Below, piece after piece: positions 8,358 through 15,096 of a DNA stretch of 18,863 bases. The first letter of the stretch is position 1. Every line of letters starts with the position of its first letter. A program made the translations under genes and the position numbers. This stretch comes from BOKV01 sp041739465. Its GTDB lineage: Bacteria > Pseudomonadota > Alphaproteobacteria > Rhizobiales > Rhizobiaceae. A model generated the notes under the pieces. It made no database searches and was not told the origin of the DNA. It saw nothing but the letters and a program-made list of their open reading frames with translations. The stretch lies in assembly GCA_041739465.1 (NCBI GenBank), contig JBGSNX010000022.1, positions 1-18,863 on the forward strand. The letters run 5' to 3'.

Positions 8358-9047
8358 ATGACGGACCATACAGTTACAGCATTTGACGATGATTTGCGCC
8401 TTGTCACCCGGAAGGTCACCGAAATGGGTGGCTATGCCGAGAGCATTGTTTCCCAGTCGGTTTCTGCCCTGATGCGTGGGGACAAGAGCATGGCCGATGC
8501 AATCATCGCCCAGGACCTGATCCTCGACAATCTGCAGCACGAACTCGACGAGCACGCGGTGCTGTTGATCGCCAAGCGCCAGCCGATGGCGGTCGACTTG
8601 CGCGAAATCATTGGTGCGCTTCGCATGGCCGGCGACCTGGAGCGGGTCGGTGACATGGGCAAGAACATTGCCCGCCGCACCAAGGAAATTGCCGACGTGG
8701 CATTCCCCAAGAAGCTGCTGCACGGGCTTGACCATCTCAACCTGCTTGCCCTTGAGCAGCTCAAGAACGTGCTGGATTCGTATGTTCACAAGGATGTTGA
8801 AAAGGCACGTGAGGTCATCAGCCGCGACGATGAAATCGACCAGGTCTACACGTCCCTGTTTCGCGAACTGCTGACCTACATGATGGAAGATCCGCGCAAC
8901 ATCACCTATTGCACGCACCTTCTTTTCGTGGCGAAAAACATCGAGCGCATTGGCGACCACTGCACCAATCTTGCCGAAACAATCGATTTCATTGTTACGG
9001 GCAAATCTGCCTTGTCGTCACATGGCAGCAGGCCATTGAGCAGCTAG
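8358..9047 (+). CDS. phoU: Phosphate transport system regulator PhoU
   Basis: PhoU links the Pst transporter to PhoR and restrains the Pho response when phosphate is plentiful. ATG 8358 follows a strong AAGGGAAAGG site; the frame stays open upstream into pstB, but that part is not coding. The 229-residue protein has the family's two three-helix bundles, each with the conserved acidic metal-binding type segment: LREIIGALRMAGDLERVGDMGKN in the first half, cited here in pieces as LREIIGALRMAG and DLERVGDM, and FVAKNIERIGDHCTNLAE in the second. It sits 46 nt after pstB and 9 nt before phoB. Confidence 0.95.
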   Translation: MTDHTVTAFDDDLRLVTRKVTEMGGYAESIVSQSVSALMRGDKSMADAIIAQDLILDNLQHELDEHAVLLIAKRQPMAVDLREIIGALRMAGDLERVGDMGKNIARRTKEIADVAFPKKLLHGLDHLNLLALEQLKNVLDSYVHKDVEKAREVISRDDEIDQVYTSLFRELLTYMMEDPRNITYCTHLLFVAKNIERIGDHCTNLAETIDFIVTGKSALSSHGSRPLSS

Positions 9048-9056
9048 GCCGGACAA

Positions 9057-9758
9057 ATGGCAGTCAATCCAAGGGTAATGGTGGTTGAGGACGAAGAGCC
9101 GCTGGCCCTTCTCCTGCGATACAACCTTGAAGCCGAAGGCTATGAGGTTGAAACGATTGACAGGGGCGATGAGGCGGAGATCCGTCTCTACGAACATGTC
9201 CCCGATCTGCTTTTGCTGGACTGGATGCTTCCTGGCCTTTCAGGCATCGAACTGTGCCGCCGGCTTCGGCTGCGGCGCGAGACCGAGAAGCTGCCGGTGA
9301 TCATGCTGACAGCGCGCGGCGAGGAATCCGAGCGGGTTCGCGGCCTCACTACCGGCGCGGACGACTATGTCGTCAAGCCGTTTTCGGTGCCCGAGCTCAT
9401 GGCCCGGGTCAAGTCGATGTTGCGCCGTGCCAATCCGGAATCCTTGTCGACGCACCTGAACGCAGGTGACATTGAGCTCGACCGCGAGTCCCACCGTGCC
9501 TACCGGAACAGCCGCGAACTGAAACTTGGCCCGACCGAGTTTCGCTTGCTGGAGTTTTTCCTGGCCGCCCCCGGCCGCGTTTTCTCGCGTGAGCAATTGC
9601 TGGACGGGGTCTGGGGCAGGGATGTCTACGTGGATGAACGCACGGTAGATGTGCATGTCGGAAGACTGCGCAAGGCCATCAACCGGGGCAGGGAGCGCGA
9701 TCCCATTCGCACCGTCCGCGGTGCTGGTTACGCGCTGGATGACAAGTTCGCAAATTGA
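9057..9758 (+). CDS. phoB: Phosphate regulon response regulator PhoB
   Basis: PhoB is the OmpR-family transcription factor phosphorylated by PhoR; it binds PHO boxes such as the one at 3343. The 233-residue protein has a receiver domain (about 6-122) with acidic pocket Glu11/Asp12, phospho-acceptor Asp55 in LLLLDWMLPG, Thr85 and Lys107 (VVKPF). A winged-helix DNA-binding domain follows (about 135-228), with the recognition region ERTVDVHVGRLRKAI. The start lies 9 nt after the phoU stop, so phoB is the last gene of the locus. Since it is downstream of the PHO box it likely amplifies its own synthesis. A strong hairpin follows. Confidence 0.96.
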   Translation: MAVNPRVMVVEDEEPLALLLRYNLEAEGYEVETIDRGDEAEIRLYEHVPDLLLLDWMLPGLSGIELCRRLRLRRETEKLPVIMLTARGEESERVRGLTTGADDYVVKPFSVPELMARVKSMLRRANPESLSTHLNAGDIELDRESHRAYRNSRELKLGPTEFRLLEFFLAAPGRVFSREQLLDGVWGRDVYVDERTVDVHVGRLRKAINRGRERDPIRTVRGAGYALDDKFAN

Positions 9759-9781
9759 TCAGGCCCTGACTGGTATCAGTG

Positions 9782-9807
9782 TGCGTGGCGAGCGAAGTCG
9801 CCACGCA
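9782..9807. terminator. Stem-loop between phoB and gcrA
   Basis: TGCGTGGCGA and TCGCCACGCA form a perfect 10-bp stem with a 6-nt loop (GCGAAG). It lies between convergent stops of phoB (9758) and gcrA (9816). There is no T-run on either side, so termination efficiency is uncertain, but position and strength suggest a shared terminator. Confidence 0.6.
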
Positions 9808-9815
9808 AGGCTATG

Positions 9816-10322
9816 TCAATAGCTTGGTTCCTGCTTGCGACGACGGTCAGCAACCGGCTGGTAGGCAATGCTGCTGTGGAATGCGCAATAGGGCGTTCCA
9901 TCCGAGGCATCGTGACCGCAGAAGCTGAAATCATCGTGCTGCGGATCACCAACCGGCCATTTGCAGGTACGTTCGGTCAGGTCCGTCAGGCACAGCATCA
10001 GGGATGTTGGTGCCGTCAGTGATACCTGAAGCGCAGTGGATCCGCGCTCGGCGTATCCCGAAACTTTCAGCTGTCCGTTTGACAACGGTTTTTGGGTACT
10101 GCGCTGCGGTTTCTGGTTGAAACTGCTGCGCGCCGGCCGCTTCTGCCGGGATATTGCCGCATGGGATGCGGTCTTTGCCCTGCCGGACAATCCCAGTCTG
10201 TGTACTTTGCCGATAACAGCATTACGGGTTACGCCGCCAAGTTCTTGTGCAATCTGACTAGCACTAAGTCCGTCGAGCCAAAGCTTTTTCAACTGGTCGA
10301 CGCGTTCATCTGTCCATGACAT
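9816..10322 (-). CDS. gcrA: GcrA cell cycle regulator
   Basis: GcrA is an alphaproteobacterial cell-cycle transcription factor that works with sigma70-RNA polymerase at promoters carrying GANTC sites methylated by CcrM. The 168-residue protein begins MSWTDERVDQLKKLW, the typical GcrA N-terminus, with a helix-turn-helix (about 5-48, SASQIAQELGGVTRNAVIGK). A basic, low-complexity linker follows, and the C-terminal cysteine-rich motif (CKWPVGDP...FCG...YCAFH) is the part that contacts sigma70 in the family. ATG 10322 is preferred over an in-frame TTG at 10343 because homologues start MSWT. Its upstream region contains a cluster of GANTC sites. Confidence 0.95.
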   Translation of the reverse strand: MSWTDERVDQLKKLWLDGLSASQIAQELGGVTRNAVIGKVHRLGLSGRAKTASHAAISRQKRPARSSFNQKPQRSTQKPLSNGQLKVSGYAERGSTALQVSLTAPTSLMLCLTDLTERTCKWPVGDPQHDDFSFCGHDASDGTPYCAFHSSIAYQPVADRRRKQEPSY

Positions 10323-10382
10323 TGTATAATTGCCTCGCCGCAACTTCTATTGGACAGCAAAACTCAGCCTTCGGCCAAGACA

Positions 10383-10572
10383 GAGTCTGTCCGTTTCAAA
10401 GAATATCGTTGTTATGGTTTCCGGGCAGTCCGCCGCCGAAGCCGCCTTAACAATTTGGAAACTATCCAGCGTCAGAATCCATGGCAAGGGACACTGGTGA
10501 AGTATGAATCGATTTTCCTGATTGTCCCCAACTTGCGGAATCGAATTTCAATAAGCTGTGGAAAGCTGAATC
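10383..10572. promoter_or_regulatory. Cluster of five GANTC (CcrM methylation) sites upstream of gcrA
   Basis: GANTC occurs at 10383-10387 (GAGTC), 10475-10479, 10506-10510, 10538-10542 and 10568-10572 (all GAATC). About 0.7 would be expected by chance in 190 bp at even base composition. The first is centred in a perfect palindrome, GACAGAGTCTGTC (10379-10391). CcrM methylates GANTC in alphaproteobacteria and GcrA acts at such sites, so the cluster may control gcrA. The regulatory role is inference. Confidence 0.5.
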
Positions 10573-10627
10573 GCTTTTCCGCTAGCCACACGTCCGCCAG
10601 GGTTTCCAAATCGCTGCAATGGCCGGT

Positions 10628-10658
10628 TTGACATTTCCCGGCTGCGGCATGATATAAA
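10628..10658 (+). promoter_or_regulatory. Predicted sigma70-type promoter of argD-argF
   Basis: A consensus -35 TTGACA (10628-10633) is followed after 17 nt by GATATA (10651-10656), or after 19 nt by TATAAA (10653-10658). The start of transcription would be near 10663-10665, at the first of two hairpins in the argD leader. Confidence 0.6.
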
Positions 10659-10664
10659 CAAATT

Positions 10665-10685
10665 GCCGCCGAAGGGCGGTTTTTT
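10665..10685 (+). terminator. Terminator-like hairpin 1 upstream of argD
   Basis: CCGCC (10666-10670) pairs with GGCGG (10675-10679) across a GAAG loop, with a possible extra G-T closing pair, followed by six Ts (10680-10685). This is a classical intrinsic terminator shape. It may insulate argD from transcription from upstream, end an unrecognised small RNA, or act in the argD leader together with the next hairpin. Confidence 0.5.
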
Positions 10686-10692
10686 CATTGAG

Positions 10693-10713
10693 GCCGCCAG
10701 TTTGGCGGCTTTT
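10693..10713 (+). terminator. Terminator-like hairpin 2 upstream of argD
   Basis: GCCGCC (10693-10698) pairs with GGCGGC (10704-10709) across the loop AGTTT, followed by TTTT. It lies 13 nt after hairpin 1 and about 22 nt before the argD start. Its arms have the same sequence as those of hairpin 1, so alternative pairings between the two are possible. Confidence 0.5.
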
Positions 10714-10735
10714 CGGCTTTGTGGAGCAAAGATCG

Positions 10736-11932
10736 ATGGCAACCGAACAGCATGTTTTTTCCACCTACGCGCAACCATCAATCGAGTTGGTCCGCGGCGA
10801 GGGTGTGCGACTGTTCGATGCCGAGGGCCGCGACTATATCGACCTCACTGCCGGCATCGCCGTCAACGCGCTGGGACATGGCCATCCGCATCTGGTGGCG
10901 GCCCTGAAGGCGCAGGCCGACGGACTTTGGCACCTCTCCAATGTGTTCAGGATTCCGGGGCAGGAAACCGTCGCAACGCGCCTGTGCCAAGCCAGTTTTG
11001 CCGACAGAGTGTTTTTCGCCAATTCCGGCGCAGAAGCGATGGAATGCGCGGTCAAGACTGCCCGTCGGTATCACCATGCCAAAGGTCAACCCGAACGCGT
11101 TAACATCATCACCTTTGAAGGGGCTTTCCACGGACGGACCCTGGCCATGATTGCCGCCGGCGGCCAAGCCAAGTACCTTGAAGGTTTCGGCCCGAAGGCG
11201 CCGGGCTTCGTGCAATTGCCGTTTGGGGACCACGAAGCACTCAAGGCCTCCATTGATGAAAACACGGCCGCAATTCTGGTCGAGCCGATCCAGGGTGAGG
11301 GCGGTATTCGGCCAGTTCCCCCGCAGTGCCTGCGTGGCTTGCGTGAACTGTGCGACGCCAATGGCATCTTGCTGATCTATGATGAGATCCAGACCGGCAT
11401 GGGCCGCACCGGCAAATTGTTTGCCCATGAGTGGAGTGATGCAACGCCAGACATCATGGCACTGGCCAAAGGCCTTGGTGGCGGCTTCCCGGTCGGGGCT
11501 TGCCTCGCGACAGAAGCTGCAGCAAGCGGCATGGTCGCTGGCAGCCATGGCAGCACGTTTGGCGGCAATCCGCTTGCAATGGCAGTTGCCAATGCGGTCC
11601 TCGACATCATGCTGGAACCCGGCTTCATTGAACATGTCCAGGAAATGGGCAAGGTCTTCCGCCAACATCTGGCCGAACTGGTGGACAGTCATCCAACCGT
11701 GGTGTCAGGTGTACGTGGCAGCGGCCTGCTTCAAGGCCTCAAGGCGGTTTTGCCCAACACCGAAGTCATTGCTGCCTTGCGCAATGCTGGCGTTTTGGCC
11801 GTGGGTGCGGGCGACAACGTCGTGCGTTTTGCGCCGCCTCTGACGATCACCGCTTCCGAGTTGCGTGAAGCCCGCCAGCGGATCGAAACCGCTTTTGGTG
11901 AGCTTTCGTCAAAGTCTGCGGGAGCCAATTGA
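10736..11932 (+). CDS. argD: Acetylornithine aminotransferase ArgD
   Basis: ArgD is a PLP enzyme of arginine synthesis that interconverts N-acetylglutamate semialdehyde and N-acetylornithine; in many bacteria it also serves as succinyldiaminopimelate aminotransferase. The 398-residue protein is a class III aminotransferase: PLP-phosphate site NSGAEAMECAVKTAR (96-110), cofactor Asp216 in LIYDEIQTG, catalytic Lys245 in MALAKGLGGGFP, and STFGGNP downstream. ATG 10736 has GTGGAG about 10 nt upstream and matches the usual N-terminus (HVFSTYAQPSIEL); an in-frame earlier start would run into the leader hairpins. The stop TGA is 1 nt from the argF ATG, so the two genes form an operon. Confidence 0.95.
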   Translation: MATEQHVFSTYAQPSIELVRGEGVRLFDAEGRDYIDLTAGIAVNALGHGHPHLVAALKAQADGLWHLSNVFRIPGQETVATRLCQASFADRVFFANSGAEAMECAVKTARRYHHAKGQPERVNIITFEGAFHGRTLAMIAAGGQAKYLEGFGPKAPGFVQLPFGDHEALKASIDENTAAILVEPIQGEGGIRPVPPQCLRGLRELCDANGILLIYDEIQTGMGRTGKLFAHEWSDATPDIMALAKGLGGGFPVGACLATEAAASGMVAGSHGSTFGGNPLAMAVANAVLDIMLEPGFIEHVQEMGKVFRQHLAELVDSHPTVVSGVRGSGLLQGLKAVLPNTEVIAALRNAGVLAVGAGDNVVRFAPPLTITASELREARQRIETAFGELSSKSAGAN

Positions 11933-11933
11933 C

Positions 11934-12875
11934 ATGCGTGGAATTGGTGGAGCGCAGGCGCGTCATTTTCTCGATCTTTCAGCCGTGGAACCGGCTGAGC
12001 TGAGGTCAATACTTGACAGTGCTGCCAGCATGAAAGAGCGCCTGAAACGCGAAGGGCGCGATCCTGCCCGCCCGTTGGCAGGCAAGGTGCTGGCGATGAT
12101 ATTCGACAAGCCTTCTACCCGAACCCGTATTTCGTTTGATGTCGGCATGCGCCAACTTGGCGGAGAGACGATTTTTCTCTCAGGCACCGAAATGCAGCTT
12201 GGGAGATCAGAGACGCTTGCTGACACCGCGCGCGTGGTTTCACGCTATGTTGACGCCATCATGATGCGTACCACGGACCATTCGCGTCTGTTGGAAATGG
12301 CGCAACACGCGACCGTGCCTGTGATCAACGGTCTGACCGACGACACCCATCCGTGCCAGATCATGACTGATATCATGACCTTTGAGGAAAAGAAGGGGCC
12401 GATCACCGGTCGCAAGATCGCCTGGAGTGGTGATGGCAACAACGTGCTGCATTCATGGATCGAGGCTTCTTCGCGCTTTGGCATAAACCTTGCCATTGCA
12501 ACGCCGGAAGGCTCCGAGCCGCAGCAGCGCTTTGTGGATTGGGCTAGGTCCCGTGGCGGCAGCTTGACACTTGGCAACGATCCCGTAGCGGCTGTCACCG
12601 GCGCCGACTGCGTCTACACCGACACCTGGGTATCAATGAACCAGGAGCACCGCGCGCGCGGCCACAATGTCTTCTTGCCATTCCAGGTCAATCCCGAGCT
12701 GATGAGCCATGCCAAACCTGACGCGATCTTCATGCACGATTTGCCCGCCCATCGCGGTGAGGAAGTGACCGACGAAGTCATGGACGGCCCGCAATCGGTG
12801 GTCTTTGATGAGGCTGAAAACCGGCTTCACGCGCAGAAGGGCATACTGGCGTGGTGTTTCGGCGTCAAAGTCTGA
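11934..12875 (+). CDS. argF: Ornithine carbamoyltransferase ArgF with unusual active-site motifs
   Basis: ArgF makes citrulline from ornithine and carbamoyl phosphate in arginine synthesis. The 313-residue protein has the carbamoyl-phosphate motif STRTR (61-65), an R-T-T segment near 112-114 (MRTTDH), HPCQ (139-142), and the C-terminal ADCVYTDTWVSM and LPAHRGEEV regions. Two positions are unusual. The normally conserved HCLP motif, whose Cys contacts ornithine, reads H-D-L-P (Asp269, codon GAT at 12738), and the ornithine-side SMG loop reads S-M-N (Asn236, codon AAC at 12639). All else is intact and ArgD-ArgF pairing is typical, so I still call it OTCase. GGGAG lies about 8 nt before the ATG, within the end of argD. 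Confidence 0.92.
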   Translation: MRGIGGAQARHFLDLSAVEPAELRSILDSAASMKERLKREGRDPARPLAGKVLAMIFDKPSTRTRISFDVGMRQLGGETIFLSGTEMQLGRSETLADTARVVSRYVDAIMMRTTDHSRLLEMAQHATVPVINGLTDDTHPCQIMTDIMTFEEKKGPITGRKIAWSGDGNNVLHSWIEASSRFGINLAIATPEGSEPQQRFVDWARSRGGSLTLGNDPVAAVTGADCVYTDTWVSMNQEHRARGHNVFLPFQVNPELMSHAKPDAIFMHDLPAHRGEEVTDEVMDGPQSVVFDEAENRLHAQKGILAWCFGVKV

Positions 12876-12912
12876 GGGCAGGAATGAAATTCTTCAGGTA
12901 CGAAAAAACCAG

Positions 12913-13908
12913 ATGACGCAAACACCTGTTTCACCACTTGCAGGGATCACGCTGGCAGGCGACGACAAGGTCGTGCCGTTTCACGTAGCACCGCTCGACA
13001 CGCGCGGCCGTGCCGTACAGCTTGGCGACATGCTCAACACGATCCTCGACCGGCACCAATATCCGCCGGCAGTGGCCGCCTTGCTGGGCGAAGCCATTGT
13101 TTTGACCGTTCTGCTTGGGACCTCCCTCAAGTTCGAGGGCAAGTTCATTTTCCAGACACAGAGCAACGGGCCGGTGAGCCTGCTGGTCGTTGATTTCAGG
13201 TTTCCCGGCTACATCAGGGCATATGCACGTCACGATGCTGAAGCTGTCGCCGAGGCGGTCAAAGCAGGGCGGGCTGCCCCGCACGAATTGCTCGGGCAGG
13301 GCTTTGTTGCCATGACCATCGATCAGGGCCCGCATACCCAGCGCTACCAAGGCATAGTCGAACTCAACGGCATATCGCTCGAAGAGGCCGCGATGCAGTA
13401 TTTCCGCCAATCAGAGCAGATACCCACCGTGGTTCGGCTGGCCGCTGCGGAAATTATGACACCTGCGCCAGGTGGTGGGTTCCAGCATCGCTGGCGGGCT
13501 GGCGGCCTTTTGGCGCAGTTTCTGCCCGTGGCTCCTGGGCGCATGCGTACGCCTGATCTCCCCGGTGGCGATCTGCCGTTTGGTGCGCAAGAGCCCGATT
13601 TTGGTGAGCCGGATGACGCCTGGGTCGAAGCGCAAGCATTGGTGGAAACGATCAGCGACGACGAATTGACCGACCCGCAGATTGGTGCCGAGCGATTGTT
13701 GTACCGCTTGTTCCACGAACATGGAGTGCACGTCTTTGGTGGTGCTCAGGTGGAGGACAAATGTTCCTGCAGCCAGGAAAAGATCGTTGATGTCATTCGC
13801 AGCCTGCCCGAACCAGATCGGGCCGAAGCAATGGCAGACGGTGAAATCATCACGACCTGCGAATTTTGTGGCACGACCTACCGCTTGACAGAGACTGACC
13901 TCGCCTGA
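12913..13908 (+). CDS. hslO: Redox-regulated chaperone Hsp33 (HslO)
   Basis: Hsp33 is a cytoplasmic holdase chaperone activated by oxidative unfolding. The 331-residue protein has the Hsp33 core, with motifs such as GDMLNTILDRHQYPPAV and YQGIVELNG, and the C-terminal zinc-binding redox switch: Cys284-X-Cys286 and Cys316-X2-Cys319 (CSC ... CEFC). A Pro/Gly-rich insertion lies before the switch (PGRMRTPDLPGGDLPFG). ATG 12913 is 37 nt after argF; the frame is open upstream but overlaps argF out of frame and is not coding. It is probably cotranscribed with argDF, as is common in alphaproteobacteria. Confidence 0.94.
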   Translation: MTQTPVSPLAGITLAGDDKVVPFHVAPLDTRGRAVQLGDMLNTILDRHQYPPAVAALLGEAIVLTVLLGTSLKFEGKFIFQTQSNGPVSLLVVDFRFPGYIRAYARHDAEAVAEAVKAGRAAPHELLGQGFVAMTIDQGPHTQRYQGIVELNGISLEEAAMQYFRQSEQIPTVVRLAAAEIMTPAPGGGFQHRWRAGGLLAQFLPVAPGRMRTPDLPGGDLPFGAQEPDFGEPDDAWVEAQALVETISDDELTDPQIGAERLLYRLFHEHGVHVFGGAQVEDKCSCSQEKIVDVIRSLPEPDRAEAMADGEIITTCEFCGTTYRLTETDLA

Positions 13909-13931
13909 AGGCGGCAGCCATTTTCATGTCA

Positions 13932-14324
13932 CTAGTTCATCACCGGTTTGCTGTCCGGCAGGTCAAGCGGAAACGCCGGTATCGCGACATCGAACTTGAC
14001 GCCGTCCTCGTCCACCATCGAATAGTGGCCGCGCATGAATCCTGACGGCGCATTGAGCGGGCAACCGCTGGTGTATTCGAAAGTATCGCCCGGCCGCAGG
14101 ATCGGCTGTTCACCGACGACACCTTTGCCCCGCACTTCCTCGATCTGGCCTTTGGCATCGGTAATGTGCCAATAGCGCGAAACCAGTTGCACCGTGGATT
14201 TGCCTTCATTGGCGACGACCACGCGATACGCCCAGAAGTGCTTGCCTTCAGCAGGGTTGGAGCGTTCGTCGATGTAGACGGGCATCACCGTCACCCGGAT
14301 GCTTTTTGTCGTTGCGTGGTACAT
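13932..14324 (-). CDS. apaG: ApaG domain protein (Co2+/Mg2+ efflux-associated)
   Basis: ApaG is a small fibronectin III-like beta-sandwich protein linked to cobalt resistance and magnesium homeostasis in enterics, with no proven biochemical activity. The 130-residue length matches the family (about 125-130). Typical motifs are FWAYRVVVANEG, VQLVSRYWHITDA, the glycine-rich GKGVVGEQPIL and FEYTSGCPL. ATG 14324 (MYHATTKSIRVTV) matches homologues; the frame stays open to 14372, and GGAGG lies about 12 nt upstream of the chosen start. It converges with hslO, with a 23-nt gap and no clear terminator. Confidence 0.93.
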   Translation of the reverse strand: MYHATTKSIRVTVMPVYIDERSNPAEGKHFWAYRVVVANEGKSTVQLVSRYWHITDAKGQIEEVRGKGVVGEQPILRPGDTFEYTSGCPLNAPSGFMRGHYSMVDEDGVKFDVAIPAFPLDLPDSKPVMN

Positions 14325-14490
14325 GATCTTGAATTGCCTCCTGCCCTCACACTTCATGATAGCGCGAAGCATGTGTGCCGCAATCCACTGCGCCGGGTAG
14401 TTTTCAATTCAAATCGCCGCGAAGTGATCAGCCCCCGGTTTGCTGCAAGCTTTGCTCGCGTGTATCACCGCGCAGAAACGGAGAGGTTTG

Positions 14491-15096
14491 ATGATTGACA
14501 ATCCGGCCAAGCAAATACTGGACCCATATCTCGACCTGATTGGTGCTGCGCTGGCCCGTAAAGGCATTTCTGCCAATCAGGTTACGTTTGCCGGTTTTGC
14601 AATTGGTGTGCTGGCAGCGATTGCCATTGCCAACGCATACATGTTGACGGGTCTGCTACTCATTGTGATCAGCCGGCTGTGCGACGGCCTTGACGGTGCA
14701 GTTGCGCGGGCCAGCCAGAAGACCGACCTCGGCGGCTACCTGGACATCGTGCTGGATTTTGGTTTTTACGGAATGATCCCGCTCGCATTCGCCTTTGCCG
14801 ATCCGCAGGCAAATGCATTGATGGCGGCGGTGCTGCTTTTGTCGTTCTACTTCAACGGGGGCAGCTTTCTGGCTTTTGCAGTCATCGCCGAAAAACGCGG
14901 CGTTTCCAGCGAAGCGCGGGCAAAGAAATCTTTCCTGTTCACCACGGGCCTTGCGGAAGCATCCGAAACATTGGCAGTTTTTCTGACAATGTGCCTGTTC
15001 CCGGCATTCTTTCCCTGGATCGCCGGGATTTTTTCGGTGGTTGTTTTCTACACCGCAATCAGCCGCATTGTGCAGGCCATGCGGATGTTTGACTAA
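14491..15096 (+). CDS. CDP-alcohol phosphatidyltransferase family membrane protein
   Basis: The 201-residue integral membrane protein has the full CDP-alcohol phosphotransferase signature: Asp65-x2-Asp68-Gly69-x2-Ala72-Arg73-x7-Gly81-x3-Asp85-x3-Asp89 (CDGLDGAVAR ... GGYLDIVLDF). Such enzymes join a CDP-linked lipid or alcohol to an acceptor during phospholipid synthesis; the acceptor cannot be read here. Multiple hydrophobic segments (about 33-60, 88-104, 108-128, 150-190) fit the six-helix fold. ATG 14491 has GGAGAGG about 4 nt upstream. It is divergent from apaG, and its TAA stop overlaps the TAG stop of convergent metZ. Confidence 0.9.
   Translation: MIDNPAKQILDPYLDLIGAALARKGISANQVTFAGFAIGVLAAIAIANAYMLTGLLLIVISRLCDGLDGAVARASQKTDLGGYLDIVLDFGFYGMIPLAFAFADPQANALMAAVLLLSFYFNGGSFLAFAVIAEKRGVSSEARAKKSFLFTTGLAEASETLAVFLTMCLFPAFFPWIAGIFSVVVFYTAISRIVQAMRMFD

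Larger units (their letters stand above)
10323..10735. other. 413-bp divergent intergenic region between gcrA and argD
   Basis: No convincing protein gene is present; the open frames here lack ribosome-binding sites and recognisable content. The region holds five GANTC sites (10383-10572), a 13-bp palindrome (10379-10391), a sigma70-like promoter facing argD (10628-10658) and two terminator-like hairpins (10665-10713). I see no clear gcrA promoter, although an AT-rich stretch (ATTATACA on the minus strand) lies directly before the gcrA ATG. A small RNA ending at the first hairpin is possible, but no convincing promoter for it is visible. Confidence 0.7.

Noticed and set aside
10557..10565. 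DnaA-box-like TGTGGAAAG upstream of gcrA
   Set aside because: Only 7 of 9 match to the reverse of TTATCCACA and a single copy; too weak to call.
10350..10631. 93-codon plus-strand frame between gcrA and argD
   Set aside because: No ribosome-binding site, no recognisable motif, and it covers the GANTC cluster; treated as intergenic.
10778..11692. 304-codon open frame antisense to argD
   Set aside because: Opposite a complete ArgD with all catalytic residues; composition is that of a shadow frame.
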